Source: an uncultured Bacillota bacterium (GTDB lineage: Bacteria > Bacillota > Limnochordia > Limnochordales > ZCTH02-B6). From it: DNA of 42,426 bases. Shown in pieces: positions 1-7,857 of the stretch (its first letter is position 1; each line of letters opens with the position of its first letter). The translations under genes and the position numbers were made by a program. The stretch is taken from NCBI GenBank assembly GCA_937916565.1, contig CALFSR010000149.1:1-42426 (forward strand), in the 5' to 3' direction. The notes beneath the pieces were generated by a model. The model saw only the letters and a program-made list of their open reading frames with translations. It ran no database searches and was not told where the DNA came from.

Positions 1-1138
1 CCTTGATGACCGCCACGCCGCCGGCCAGCTTCGCCAGCCGCTCCTGCAGCTTCTCCCGATCGTACTCGGACTCGGTCTCCTCAAGCTCGCGCCGGATCTG
101 GGCGACCCGCGCGTCGATGTCTTCCTTGCTGCCGCGGCCGTCGACGATGGTCGTCTCTTCCTTGGTAATGCGTACCTTGCCGGCCTGCCCGAGCATGTCA
201 AAGGTGACGTTCTCGAGCTTGATGCCCAGGTCTTCGGAGATGACCCGGCCGCCGGTCAGCACGGCGATGTCGCCCAGCATGGCCTTGCGGCGATCGCCGA
301 AGCCCGGAGCCTTGACCGCAGCCACCTGGAGCACGCCGCGGATCTTGTTGACGACCAGCGTCGCGAGGGCTTCGCCCTCCACGTCCTCAGCGATGATCAC
401 GAGCGGCCGCCCGGTCTGAATCGTCTTTTCCAGCACAGGCACGATGTCGGCCACGGCGCTGATCTTGCGGTCGGTGATAAGGAGCAGGGCGTTCTCCAAC
501 ACGGCCTCCATCCGCTCGGTGTCGGTGACCATGTACGGAGAGAGGTAGCCCCGGTCAAACTGCATGCCCTCCACCACGTCCAGGGTCGTGCCCATGCTCT
601 TGGATTCCTCGACGCTGATGACGCCCTCCTTGCCGACCCTCTCCATGGCCTGGGCGATGAGCTCCCCGATCTCGGGGTCGGCCGCGGAGATGCTGGCCAC
701 CTGAGCGATCGCGTCGCGGGTCTCCACGGGCTTGGCCAGCTTGCGGATTTCCTCGACGGCGACCGCCACCGCCCGCTCCATGCCCTTCTTGAGCAGAAGC
801 GGGTTCGCGCCGGCCGCCACGTTCTTGAGGCCCTCGCGGATCATGGCCTGCCCGAGCACCGTGGCCGTGGTCGTGCCGTCGCCGGCCACGTCGTTGGTCT
901 TGGTGGCCACTTCCTTGAGCAGCTGCGCGCCCATGTTCTCAAACGGGTCTTCCAGCTCGATCTCCCGGGCGATGGTGACGCCGTCGTTGGTGATGGTGGG
1001 CGAGCCCCACTTCTTCTCCAGCACCACGTTGCGGCCCTTGGGCCCTAGGGTGACCTTGACCGCATCGGCCAGGACGTTCACGCCGCGCTCGAGCTTGCGG
1101 CGCGCCTCTTCCCTGTAAGCAAGCTCCTTGCCTGCCAT
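1..1138 (-). CDS. groEL: 60 kDa chaperonin GroEL (partial, C-terminus outside window)
   Basis: The large ring subunit of the cytoplasmic GroEL/GroES ATP-dependent folding chamber. The reading frame is open from an ATG at 1138 to the window edge, giving about 379 residues of a family usually near 540, so roughly the last 160 are missing. Visible family motifs include TLGPKGRNVVL near residue 27, the ATP-binding DGTTTATVL near 85, and the apical segment with KAPGFGDRRKAML. The start is preceded by GGAAGGTGAAG, a good ribosome-binding site. It lies 131 nt downstream of groES on the same strand, in the usual groES-groEL order, and should be co-transcribed from the CIRCE-controlled promoter upstream of groES. 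Identification is secure. Confidence 0.97.
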   Translation of the reverse strand, partial: MAGKELAYREEARRKLERGVNVLADAVKVTLGPKGRNVVLEKKWGSPTITNDGVTIAREIELEDPFENMGAQLLKEVATKTNDVAGDGTTTATVLGQAMIREGLKNVAAGANPLLLKKGMERAVAVAVEEIRKLAKPVETRDAIAQVASISAADPEIGELIAQAMERVGKEGVISVEESKSMGTTLDVVEGMQFDRGYLSPYMVTDTERMEAVLENALLLITDRKISAVADIVPVLEKTIQTGRPLVIIAEDVEGEALATLVVNKIRGVLQVAAVKAPGFGDRRKAMLGDIAVLTGGRVISEDLGIKLENVTFDMLGQAGKVRITKEETTIVDGRGSKEDIDARVAQIRRELEETESEYDREKLQERLAKLAGGVAVIK

Positions 1139-1269
1139 TCGACTTCACCTTCCTGTGTGCCAAAATGGGCGGCACGCCTCGGATATCCGGGCCGGCCGCC
1201 GTCTTCCAATCGCAACCGCCTTGCCTAGGTTGCACGCGCGTGCCCGCCTGCCGGCGGGCGCTCCCGTCC
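1139..1269 (-). other. groES-groEL spacer with two hairpins
   Basis: The 131-nt spacer inside the groESL transcript holds no gene. It contains two short inverted repeats: GCAACC (1212-1217) with GGTTGC (1228-1233), and a tighter GCCCGCC/GGCGGGC pair (1242-1248 and 1253-1259) around a four-base loop. No U-tract follows, so these look like mRNA processing or stability structures rather than terminators. Their role is inferred. Confidence 0.35.
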
Positions 1270-1560
1270 CTACTCCTCCACGATCGCGAGGATGTCGGAT
1301 TCGGACAGGATCAGGTACTCCTCCCGGTCAAACTCGACCTCGGTGCCGGCATACTTGGAATACACCACCCGGTCGCCCGCCTTGACCGTCATGGCCACCC
1401 TTTCGCCCTTGTCGTTCAGGCGGCCCGGGCCGACCGCGACGACCTTGCCCTGCTGCGGCCGCTCCTTGGCCGTGTCAGGCAGGTAGATGCCGCCCGCGGT
1501 CCGCTCCTCCTCCTTGAGGGGCTGCACGATGACGCGATCGCCCAACGGCTGCAACTGCAT
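1270..1560 (-). CDS. groES: Co-chaperonin GroES
   Basis: The 10 kDa heptameric lid of GroEL. The 96-residue protein has the normal family length. It opens with the conserved PLGDRVIVQPL strand, carries the mobile-loop region EEERTAGGIYLPDTAKERPQ (about residues 17-36), and ends with the YLILSESDILAIVEE strand typical of the family. ATG start with AGGAGG eight bases upstream. It is the first gene of the groESL operon; the CIRCE operator and a sigma-A promoter lie directly upstream, so heat-shock control by HrcA is expected. The identification is secure. Confidence 0.98.
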   Translation of the reverse strand: MQLQPLGDRVIVQPLKEEERTAGGIYLPDTAKERPQQGKVVAVGPGRLNDKGERVAMTVKAGDRVVYSKYAGTEVEFDREEYLILSESDILAIVEE

Positions 1561-1615
1561 GGGTCAACCTCCTTGGCTCATCGGATGAGTTGCATCGGAT
1601 GAGGTTCTGGGATCG

Positions 1616-1642
1616 TTAGCACTCACTGGCCGCGAGTGCCAA
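1616..1642 (-). promoter_or_regulatory. CIRCE operator (HrcA binding site)
   Basis: TTAGCACTC, nine bases, then GAGTGCCAA: an inverted repeat matching the CIRCE consensus (TTAGCACTC-N9-GAGTGCTAA) at 17 of 18 arm positions. It sits between the -10 box and groES. CIRCE is the established operator of the heat-shock repressor HrcA; hrcA itself is not in this window. Confidence 0.95.
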
Positions 1643-1656
1643 TCGGTCCAACGATT

Positions 1657-1685
1657 ATCATAGACCACCGGGCCGACCCCTGCAA
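1657..1685 (-). promoter_or_regulatory. Sigma-A promoter of groESL
   Basis: Read on the minus strand: -35 TTGCAG (1680-1685), 17-bp spacer, -10 TATGAT (1657-1662), followed by the CIRCE element at the expected transcription start. Position and spacing fit a classical groESL promoter. Confidence 0.8.
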
Positions 1686-1689
1686 GCCC

Positions 1690-2199
1690 TCAGAACACGG
1701 GCGTTTCACCGCCGGACGCCCCGCCGCTGCGCACAAACGGGCCGCTCTTGCCGCCGCGCTTCTCCTCCAGCCGGATGCCCGTGATGACCATCGCCTTATC
1801 CAGCGCCTTGCACATGTCGTACAACGTCAAGGCAGCGGCCGCAACCGCGGTCAACGCCTCCATCTCCACGCCGGTACGACCCCGGGTTCGCACGCGGGCC
1901 TCGATGTCGATGGTGCCGGCGGCTTCGTCCAGCGCGAACGACATGTCCACGCCCGTGAGGGGCAGCGGATGGCACAGCGGGATCCACTCGGACGTCCTCT
2001 TGGCCCCCATGATGCCTGCCACCTGGGCCACGGGCAACACCGCGCCTTTTTTGACGCGACCTTCGCGGATGGCCGCCACGACCGCGGGCGTCGTCTGCAC
2101 CCGCCCCCGAGCCACCGCCTCCCGGTCCGTCTCCTCCTTGCCGCCCACGTCCACCATGCGGGGCAGGCCGTGCTCATTTAAGTGGGTGAAACCGTCCAA
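1690..2199 (-). CDS. moaC: Cyclic pyranopterin monophosphate synthase MoaC
   Basis: Catalyses formation of cyclic pyranopterin monophosphate from the MoaA product in molybdenum-cofactor synthesis. At 169 residues it is close to family length. Visible hallmarks are MVDVGGKEETDREAVARG near the N-terminus, the KRTSEWIPLCHPLPLTGVDM block (about 67-86) and GVEMEALTAVAAAALTLYDMCKALDK (about 110-135), which contain the conserved catalytic lysine regions. The start is a TTG preceded by GGAAGGAGG, and it places the FTHLNEHG motif correctly. No other Moco gene is nearby. Its stop lies five bases before the groESL -35 box. An inverted repeat upstream (CGTGGA/TCCACG) could fold in the leader. Confidence 0.95.
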   Translation of the reverse strand: MDGFTHLNEHGLPRMVDVGGKEETDREAVARGRVQTTPAVVAAIREGRVKKGAVLPVAQVAGIMGAKRTSEWIPLCHPLPLTGVDMSFALDEAAGTIDIEARVRTRGRTGVEMEALTAVAAAALTLYDMCKALDKAMVITGIRLEEKRGGKSGPFVRSGGASGGETPVF

Positions 2200-2359
2200 C
2201 CGGAAGCCCTCCTTCCCGTGGAGTCCAGGACCGTCTCAACGGGTCCACGAGCCGCCCTATCCCGGCGCCGCGGGCAGGTATGCGCCCCCGCCGCCCAGAA
2301 GATTCCCGCTGAGGAGGATACTCCCAGTGTAAACCGATTACGGGAAGAGGGGAAACTCG

Positions 2360-3100
2360 ATGCTGCCCAAAGGCGTAAACTTGAGGGCGGTCGCCTTGCC
2401 GGCGCTGCTTGTGCTCGCTGTCGCGCTCACCGGCTGCCTCGGCGAATACGAGCAGGTGCTGCGGCCTCCCAGGGCGCCCGTTCAAGGGATCTCGGTCGTG
2501 GCCGTGTTCCCGTTCGCGTCATGGAGCTCGGATCCGGGGCTCGCCCGGGCCTTGACCGACGGCGTGACGCGCGCCTTGCGCAACTCCGGCTGGTATCAAG
2601 TGATCCCGCCGGAGCAAGTCGAATCGGCCATGATCTCTCGGCGCGTCGATACCCGGCAGGTGACCGGAGGACAAATCGCCCGGCAGATCGCGCAGGCTCT
2701 AGGCGCCGACGCGTTCATCACCGGCATCGCCGACTACTATCTTGACGACGTCTCCATGGATGTGCCCTACCGGGTCCAGTCGACCCAGCCGTCCACCGGC
2801 ACCAACTGGCGGGTAAGCCAGCGCACCCTGGTCATCGTCGGCATGCAAGCCCAAATGGTCCGGGTCGACTCCGGCAGCGTGGTGCACCGGTGGAACGGCC
2901 AGCGGCGCTCCGAGGTCACGGAAACGCGCCAGCTGAACTGGTGGAGCGCCGATCCGCCGCCCCGCTCCGTCATCCCCATACCGCACCGCCGGGACATCCC
3001 GCGGGCGCGGGAGGAGGCCATCCAGCGGGCTGTCGACGCCTTTACGGCGGACATCCTACCCTATTATGAATGGGTGCCGGTCGAAAACAGTGGCAACTGA
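2360..3100 (+). CDS. Putative lipoprotein, unknown function
   Basis: A 246-residue exported lipoprotein. Residues 1-25 form a signal peptide ending in the lipobox LTGC with Cys26 as the lipidated residue. The mature part begins with a strand reading ISVVAVFPF, then LARALTDGVTRALRNSGWYQVIPPEQVESAM and LGADAFITGIADYY. This pattern of an N-terminal strand, a helix, and a GAD(A/Y)-type strand resembles the fold shared by CsgG, LpoB and GNA1162-type envelope lipoproteins, but that is inference and no family is certain. ATG start after GGGAAGAGGGG. It is one of the few plus-strand genes, divergent from moaC, and overlaps the frame of a small basic protein downstream. Confidence 0.75.
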   Translation: MLPKGVNLRAVALPALLVLAVALTGCLGEYEQVLRPPRAPVQGISVVAVFPFASWSSDPGLARALTDGVTRALRNSGWYQVIPPEQVESAMISRRVDTRQVTGGQIARQIAQALGADAFITGIADYYLDDVSMDVPYRVQSTQPSTGTNWRVSQRTLVIVGMQAQMVRVDSGSVVHRWNGQRRSEVTETRQLNWWSADPPPRSVIPIPHRRDIPRAREEAIQRAVDAFTADILPYYEWVPVENSGN

Positions 3101-3341
3101 GCAAGGCCAAGGGATGAGCCCGCCGGGCGGCGACGGGGATCGCCCAGCGGCTCCCTCGCCCAAGGTGACGCACCTGCCGCCCGGTGGCCCGACCCGGCAA
3201 CTGCGCCGGACCGGCGTCAAGATCGGGCGGCGGGTGCTCGAATACGAACGGCCCCTGCTCAAGCTGGGGCCGCTGTTGGTCGTTCGCCGAAGGGTAGGCG
3301 GCATTGCCGTGCGCTGGATCCGCCGCCGGGACCGGCGCTAG
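3090..3341 (+). CDS. Small basic hypothetical protein
   Basis: A possible 83-residue protein starting at a GTG that overlaps the end of the lipoprotein gene by 11 bases; an ATG at 3114 would give 75 residues. The first half is Pro/Gly rich and low-complexity. The second half (from about TRQLRRTGVKIGRRVLEYERPLLKLGPLLVVRRRV) is strongly basic and amphipathic. The overlap suggests translational coupling to the lipoprotein. No family recognised. High GC favours spurious frames, so this remains a tentative gene. Confidence 0.4.
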   Translation: MATEQGQGMSPPGGDGDRPAAPSPKVTHLPPGGPTRQLRRTGVKIGRRVLEYERPLLKLGPLLVVRRRVGGIAVRWIRRRDRR

Positions 3342-3386
3342 CGCGTTTCCCGGATGGTGCAGGGACGGATCCCTCGCGAAACGCGC
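3341..3386. terminator. Convergent hairpin between small protein and transaldolase
   Basis: GCGCGTTTC (3341-3349) pairs perfectly with GAAACGCGC (3378-3386). A smaller GGAT/ATCC pair (3352-3355 and 3369-3372) lies inside. It occupies the gap between convergent genes, so a bidirectional terminator is plausible, but there is no clear U-tract on either strand. Confidence 0.4.
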
Positions 3387-3405
3387 CGCACACCGCCCTC
3401 GTGAA

Positions 3406-4068
3406 CTATTGCTTGGCCTTGAGCGCGGCCTCCGCCTTGCGCCAGTCGTCCATAAACCGCTGGATGCCGATGTCCGTCAGCGGGTGCTGCAGCATTTGCT
3501 GGTACACCTTAAACGGTGCCGTGGCGATGTGGGCGCCGGCCTTGGCCGCCTCGACCATGTGCAGCGGGTGGCGGATGCTCGCGGCGATGACCTCGGTTTC
3601 GATGTCGTGGGTCCAGAAGATCTCCACCACGTCCCGCACGAGCTGCATGCCGTCAAAGCTGATGTCGTCGAGCCGTCCCAGGAACGGGCTGACGTACGAC
3701 GCGCCCGCCCGGGCGGCCATAAGCGCCTGGTTGGGCGAGAAGATGAGGGTGACGTTGGTCTTGATGCCCCGCTTGGCCAGGGTGCTGGTGGCCTTGAGCC
3801 CTTCGGCCGTGAGCGGCACCTTGATAACGACGTTGTCCGCCCAGGTGACATACGTCTCGGCTTCCCTCACCATGCCCTCCGCGTCGGTGGCGAGCACCTC
3901 GGCGCTTACAGGCCCGTCCACAATGGCGCATATCTCCTTAATGACGTCGGCGAATACGCGCCCTTCCTTGGCCACCAATGTCGGATTCGTGGTCACGCCG
4001 GCGAGAATCCCCCAGGCGCTGACCGTCCGGATCTCATCGACGTTGGCCGTGTCGATGAAAAACTTCAC
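3406..4068 (-). CDS. tal: Transaldolase (TalC/FSA-type, small class)
   Basis: Transfers a dihydroxyacetone unit in the non-oxidative pentose phosphate pathway, or acts as fructose-6-phosphate aldolase; the two activities share this short family and cannot be separated by eye. The 220-residue length is typical. Landmarks are MKFFIDTAN at the N-terminus, TTNPTL at 26-31, and the Schiff-base lysine Lys83 in NVVIKVPLT, followed by KRGIKTNVTLIFSPNQA and FLGRLDD. GTG start with GGAGGAAT upstream. It lies 12 nt after the LCP gene, probably in the same transcript. Confidence 0.95.
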   Translation of the reverse strand: MKFFIDTANVDEIRTVSAWGILAGVTTNPTLVAKEGRVFADVIKEICAIVDGPVSAEVLATDAEGMVREAETYVTWADNVVIKVPLTAEGLKATSTLAKRGIKTNVTLIFSPNQALMAARAGASYVSPFLGRLDDISFDGMQLVRDVVEIFWTHDIETEVIAASIRHPLHMVEAAKAGAHIATAPFKVYQQMLQHPLTDIGIQRFMDDWRKAEAALKAKQ

Positions 4069-4080
4069 GTCGATTCCTCC

Positions 4081-4986
4081 TCACCGCCGGGCTGCGACCC
4101 AGCCGGGGTTGTGAAACACGGATTCGCTCAAAGTCCGCGCCGCTGCCGCGTCCACCACCCACACCCCGTCCTCAGCCCGCCCGGGCAATAGATGCAAGGC
4201 GATCGAGGGATCCGCCTGCCACGCGAACTGCGCCAGGCGGGTCGCCTCGGCCAAGTCCAAGTCGGTCTGTACGTAGCGGATGGCCAGCTGCACCATGCCT
4301 TGCACCCGCTGCCAGTCGAGGTTTGCACGAGCCTCTTGGGCTACCGCCGTCAAAAAGCGCCACTGACGCTCGACGCGGCGGGTCTCGTCGTCCAGGCGGT
4401 CGCCCTTGTAGCGCAAGTACAGCAGCGCTTCGGCACCCGACAGCTTGTGCCGGCCCGGTTCGAGGCGAAACACGGTTTCCCCCTCCGCATTGCGGTAGAC
4501 GATCTCGCTCTCGACGTCTACCGTGACGCCGCCGAGAAGGTCCACCAGCGCCTCGAAACCGCCGAAGTCCACCTGCACGATGTAGTGCACCGGAGCCGCG
4601 ACCAGCCCTTCGACGGCGGCGACGAGACCCCGCACGCCGTCCTCGGCGTACACGTCCGCCACGCGCCGCTCCGCGCTCACTCCGAGCCGTGTGTCGGCGG
4701 GCACCGCAATGGCGGAAAGTCCATTGGTGACCGGGTTAAAGGAGACGACCGTCACCGCGTCGAGCCCGTCGTCGCTCGTGCCGAGGGCCAGCACGTTGAC
4801 ACTCTCCTGGCTCCCGATGACGGTCACCCGGTTGTTCCAGTAATACCACAGGCCCAAGAGGGCCAAGAGCAGCACAAGGGCGGCAGCCGCCCACCAGAGG
4901 CCGCGGCGGCTCATGCCCGGCCCGGTCCCTACACCGGCTGGGGACGGACCGGTGGCCGGGGCGATGGGGACGTTGGCTTGCGACAT
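4081..4986 (-). CDS. LytR-CpsA-Psr (LCP) family glycopolymer ligase
   Basis: LCP proteins attach undecaprenyl-linked secondary cell-wall polymers to peptidoglycan outside the membrane. The 301-residue protein has a Pro/Gly-rich cytoplasmic tail, one transmembrane segment at about 30-49, and an extracytoplasmic LCP domain from about residue 62. Conserved-looking elements are VPADTRL, the IVQVDFGGFEALVDLLGGVTVDV segment and YLRYKGDRLDDETRRVERQ, which carries the basic/acidic residues that bind the lipid pyrophosphate. ATG start after AAGGAGCC. It follows tsaD by 111 nt, and that gap contains a sigma-H-like promoter candidate. TagA/WecG and CsaB homologues elsewhere in the window would supply a fitting polymer. 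Confidence 0.88.
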   Translation of the reverse strand: MSQANVPIAPATGPSPAGVGTGPGMSRRGLWWAAAALVLLLALLGLWYYWNNRVTVIGSQESVNVLALGTSDDGLDAVTVVSFNPVTNGLSAIAVPADTRLGVSAERRVADVYAEDGVRGLVAAVEGLVAAPVHYIVQVDFGGFEALVDLLGGVTVDVESEIVYRNAEGETVFRLEPGRHKLSGAEALLYLRYKGDRLDDETRRVERQWRFLTAVAQEARANLDWQRVQGMVQLAIRYVQTDLDLAEATRLAQFAWQADPSIALHLLPGRAEDGVWVVDAAAARTLSESVFHNPGWVAARR

Positions 4987-5042
4987 AAACCGGCTCCTTC
5001 CATCGCGCTTGGTCTCGCTCTCCCCGTCCCGCTGCCTACACC

Positions 5043-5070
5043 TTTCCCGGGAGCACGAGGAAATTCCTGC
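5043..5070 (-). promoter_or_regulatory. Sigma-H-like promoter candidate upstream of the LCP gene
   Basis: Minus strand: CGGCAGGAATT (AGGA at 5065-5068), 18 bases, then GAAA (5043-5046). Bacillus sigma-H promoters follow RnAGGAwWW-N11/12-RnnGAAT, equivalent to AGGA-N17/18-GAAT. The -35 part fits well; the -10 has GAAA instead of GAAT. Confidence 0.4.
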
Positions 5071-5097
5071 CGCCTGCCGGTCGCCGCCCAGCTCCCT

Positions 5098-6117
5098 TCA
5101 GCGCAACCGCAGCGAGGGCTCCGCGTTCAGCGACCACGGCGACCGTTCGCCATCCCGCAGGCGAAAATACCCGGCGGCGGCGATCATGGCCGCATTGTCG
5201 GTGCACAGCTCCGGCGGCGGCCAGTATACCGCAAGGCCCGCCGCGGCGCCTTCGGCGCTAAGGCGCTCCCGCAGCCGGCTGTTGGCGGCGACGCCGCCGG
5301 CAACCATCAGGCGCTCCACCCGTTTGTCCGCGGCCGCCCGCAGCGCCTTGGCCACCAGCACGTCGACCACCGCCTCTTGAAACGCGGCGGCAAACGCCCC
5401 GACATCGATGGCCTCGCCCCGGCGCCGGGCCCGCTCAAGCCGCTGCACCGCGGCGGTCTTGAGCCCGCTGAAGCTGAACTCGTACCCTTCGTCCAACATC
5501 GCCCGGGGAAAGTCCACCTGACCGGGGTCGCGCCCCCGCGCGAGCCGGTCGATGGCGGGTCCGCCCGGATACCCAAGGCCGAGGATGCGGGCGACCTTGT
5601 CCAACGCTTCTCCGGCCGCGTCGTCGCGCGTCGTGCCCATGACCTCGTAGCGGCCAAAGCGGGGAACGTAAAACAGCACGGTGTGTCCCCCGGATACGGT
5701 CAGGCAGACGAGGGGCGGCTCCAGCTCGGGGTGCGCCAGGAAGTTGGCGTATATGTGCCCCTCGATGTGGTTGACGCCCACAAGGGGCAGCCGGCGAGCA
5801 AAAGCGAGCGCCTTCGCGGCCGCGATGCCTACCAAGAGCGACCCGACCAGTCCCGGACCCCGGGTGACGGCGATGCCCTCCATGTCCGCGAGCGTCGCCC
5901 CGGCCTCGCCCAGCGCCCGGTCAATGACGGGCATAATGAGCTCTACGTGACGCCGGCTGGCGATCTCCGGCACAACCCCGCCGTAAGGCTGGTGCAGCTC
6001 CATCTGGGATGCGATGACGTTGGACCGCACAAGGCGGCCGGCTTCGACGACGGCCGCGGCGGTTTCGTCACAGCTAGTTTCAATGCCGAGGATGAGGTCA
6101 ACGCCCACCGCGGTCAC
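5098..6117 (-). CDS. tsaD: tRNA N6-adenosine threonylcarbamoyltransferase TsaD
   Basis: Transfers the threonylcarbamoyl group to A37 of ANN-decoding tRNAs (t6A), working with TsaB and TsaE. The protein is 339 residues from the GTG at 6117. Hallmarks include LILGIETSCDETAAAVV at the N-terminus, the metal-binding NHIEGHIYANF, VSGGHT, the GEALDKVARILGLGYPGGP block and the C-terminal CTDNAAMIAAAGY. The GTG at 6117 overlaps the rimI stop as GTGA and has GGAGGG just upstream, so I prefer it to an in-frame GTG at 6129. It is the last t6A gene of the cluster. Confidence 0.96.
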   Translation of the reverse strand: MTAVGVDLILGIETSCDETAAAVVEAGRLVRSNVIASQMELHQPYGGVVPEIASRRHVELIMPVIDRALGEAGATLADMEGIAVTRGPGLVGSLLVGIAAAKALAFARRLPLVGVNHIEGHIYANFLAHPELEPPLVCLTVSGGHTVLFYVPRFGRYEVMGTTRDDAAGEALDKVARILGLGYPGGPAIDRLARGRDPGQVDFPRAMLDEGYEFSFSGLKTAAVQRLERARRRGEAIDVGAFAAAFQEAVVDVLVAKALRAAADKRVERLMVAGGVAANSRLRERLSAEGAAAGLAVYWPPPELCTDNAAMIAAAGYFRLRDGERSPWSLNAEPSLRLR

Positions 6118-6587
6118 AAGTCCCTCCACATGATGATCGCGTCTTCGTTGTTGTCCCGGTAATACCCGCGTCGAATGCCGGCGCTGACAAATCCCAAGTC
6201 CTCATACAGCCGCTGGGCCGTGATGTTGGAAACCCGCACCTCCAGCGTCATGCGCCGGGCGGAGCACGCCCGGCAAATATCCGCCGCGGCCTCAAGCAAG
6301 CGGCGGCCGATGCCGCGCTGGCGGAAGTCGGGATGAACGGCAACGTTGGTAATGTGGCCCTCGCCCGCGATGAGCCACATGCCGATGTAGCCGACCACCC
6401 GCGCGGCCTCTTCCGTCTCAACGCAGGCCACCAGGTAATGGGCCCGGTCGTTGTCCAAGAGCTCCGACACAAACGCGGCCCGGGACCAGGGCGTCGGAAA
6501 AGAGCGCCGCTCAATCTCCATCACCGCATCGATGTCGGCTACTTGCATCGGCCTGATCACGATGGGGAGCGGTGCTTCGCCTGCCAC
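6114..6587 (-). CDS. rimI: Ribosomal-protein-alanine N-acetyltransferase RimI
   Basis: A GNAT-fold acetyltransferase that in E. coli acetylates the N-terminus of ribosomal protein S18. The 157-residue protein shows IRPMQVADIDAVMEIERRSFPTPWS at the N-terminus, the strand GYIGMWLIAGEGHITNVAVHPDFRQRGIGRRLL, whose RQRGIG is the acetyl-CoA pyrophosphate loop, and LEVRVSNITAQRLYEDLGF at the end. GTG start with GGCGGAG upstream. It overlaps the end of tsaB by 31 nt and the start of tsaD by four, so the genes are translated together. rimI placed inside the tsa cluster is common in bacteria. Confidence 0.94.
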   Translation of the reverse strand: MAGEAPLPIVIRPMQVADIDAVMEIERRSFPTPWSRAAFVSELLDNDRAHYLVACVETEEAARVVGYIGMWLIAGEGHITNVAVHPDFRQRGIGRRLLEAAADICRACSARRMTLEVRVSNITAQRLYEDLGFVSAGIRRGYYRDNNEDAIIMWRDL

Positions 6588-7285
6588 TTTCTCTCCGCCT
6601 CCGATGCCCGCAAGTACATGGGCGCCAAGCCGGCCGGGTCGTCAGCCCGGCCCTGCCGCAGCCGGAGCGCTCCGAGGCCCGCCACCGCCCCGCTGCGCAA
6701 CGTGCGCAAGCCCGCGGGCGGGCGCAAGGCCCGGGAACCGAAGCGCCGCCGCAGCTCGTCCCAGGATTGGTCGATGCCGTCTCCTACGAACACGACCGGC
6801 GATTCGCCGCCGGCGGCAAGCGCGGCGACGTGCGCCACCCATTCGTCCAACGGGCGCAGCGCCGCGCCGAGGCAAGCGGCGGGCGCCTCTCCCTCCATGC
6901 GGTATGCAGCGCAAAAAAGGTGCCCATGCCGGGCGTCCATGCCCGGGCAAATAAGCGCGCCGGGCACCGCCGCCTGGTACGCCATCGCGTCGAGGGTGGG
7001 CACCCCGACAAGACGCGCACCCCACGCGTAGCTCAAGGCTTTCGCCGTCACGACGCCGATGCGCAGGCCCGTAAAGGACCCCGGCCCGATGGCCACCGCC
7101 ACGCCGTCGACCCCGGCGGCGGGGTCCCAGCCGGCGTCCTCCATCACCCGCTGGAGGGCGGGCAACAGGCGCTCGGCGTGGGTCGTGCGCTGGACGCTCA
7201 AGGTGTACTCGGCGACGAGCCGTTCGCCCTCCAGCAGCGCCACCCCGCCCGTAGCCGTCGATGTGTCCAGCCCGATTACCCGCAT
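6557..7285 (-). CDS. tsaB: tRNA threonylcarbamoyladenosine biosynthesis protein TsaB
   Basis: Catalytically silent TsaD paralogue that forms the TsaB-TsaD heterodimer needed for t6A synthesis. The 242-residue protein begins RVIGLDTSTATGGVALLEG, then the family segment TTHAERLLPALQRVMEDAG and the signature VDGVAVAIGPGSFTGLRIGVVTAKALSYAWG (about 60-90). I chose the ATG at 7285, which overlaps the tsaE stop region by ten bases and has GGAGGG upstream; a TTG at 7306 in the same frame would add seven residues unlike the family. Confidence 0.95.
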   Translation of the reverse strand: MRVIGLDTSTATGGVALLEGERLVAEYTLSVQRTTHAERLLPALQRVMEDAGWDPAAGVDGVAVAIGPGSFTGLRIGVVTAKALSYAWGARLVGVPTLDAMAYQAAVPGALICPGMDARHGHLFCAAYRMEGEAPAACLGAALRPLDEWVAHVAALAAGGESPVVFVGDGIDQSWDELRRRFGSRALRPPAGLRTLRSGAVAGLGALRLRQGRADDPAGLAPMYLRASEAERKWQAKHRSPS

Positions 7286-7803
7286 GCCCCGGCTTGTCCC
7301 TCCCAAAGCGCCCGCAGCTCCTCAACGAGCGCCTGCGCCCGGCCCCCCCGGGCTACCCACGCGATCCGGCGCGCCGACGGGTCGTCGCCGTCGGGTGCAA
7401 GCTGCACCTCGAGATGATCGGGGGGCAAATAGTCGCGCACGCGGTCCCCCCACTCCACTAGGCAGACGCCGGGGCTGTCGAAGTACTCCTCCGGGCCCAA
7501 GTCGGCGAACTCCCGCGGGTCGTCCAGCCGGTACGCGTCAAAATGGTACACGGGCGTCTCACCGGCGTACTCGTGGATGAGCGCGAACGTGGGGCTGCTG
7601 ACGGCGGCCGGGTCGATGCCGAGTCCCTCCACAAACCCCCGGACGAACGTCGTCTTGCCCGCGCCAAGCGACCCCGTCAGGGCGACGACGGTGCCCGGCC
7701 TGACGAGAGTGCCCAAAAGGCGCGCCAGCCGCCGCGTCTCGGCTTCGGACGCCACGACCACGGTCCAGCTGGGGACCGCGGCCACGCCCGCGTCTTGAGA
7801 CAT
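7276..7803 (-). CDS. tsaE: tRNA threonylcarbamoyladenosine biosynthesis ATPase TsaE
   Basis: ATPase that drives turnover of the TsaBD complex. The 175-residue protein carries the Walker A loop GSLGAGKTT (about 44-52), then FVRGFVEGLG, SSPTFALIHEY with the switch region, and YHFDAYRLDDPREFADLG, a strongly conserved TsaE block. The ATG at 7803 has GGGAGG 11 bases upstream; a TTG at 7848 would add 15 residues but has no binding site. This GGGAGG lies in the right arm of an inverted repeat (7814-7857), which could hide it. First gene of the tsaE-tsaB-rimI-tsaD unit. Confidence 0.94.
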   Translation of the reverse strand: MSQDAGVAAVPSWTVVVASEAETRRLARLLGTLVRPGTVVALTGSLGAGKTTFVRGFVEGLGIDPAAVSSPTFALIHEYAGETPVYHFDAYRLDDPREFADLGPEEYFDSPGVCLVEWGDRVRDYLPPDHLEVQLAPDGDDPSARRIAWVARGGRAQALVEELRALWEGQAGACG

Positions 7804-7813
7804 CAAAGGAAAG

Positions 7814-7857
7814 AGCCTCCCGCCCTTGATCGCCTTGAGTGTTCCCAACGGGAGGCT
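7814..7857 (-). promoter_or_regulatory. Inverted repeat that can mask the tsaE ribosome-binding site
   Basis: On the minus strand AGCCTCCCG (7857-7849) pairs with CGGGAGGCT (7822-7814): nine perfect base pairs around a 26-nt loop. The 3' arm contains the GGGAGG used by tsaE. A transcript reading through from upstream could form it. One starting at the candidate promoter at 7857-7883 would lack most of the 5' arm. Confidence 0.45.

Noticed and set aside
4192..6162. 656-codon plus-strand open frame
   Set aside because: Antisense to LCP and tsaD, whose proteins match known families; long antisense frames are common in GC-rich genes.
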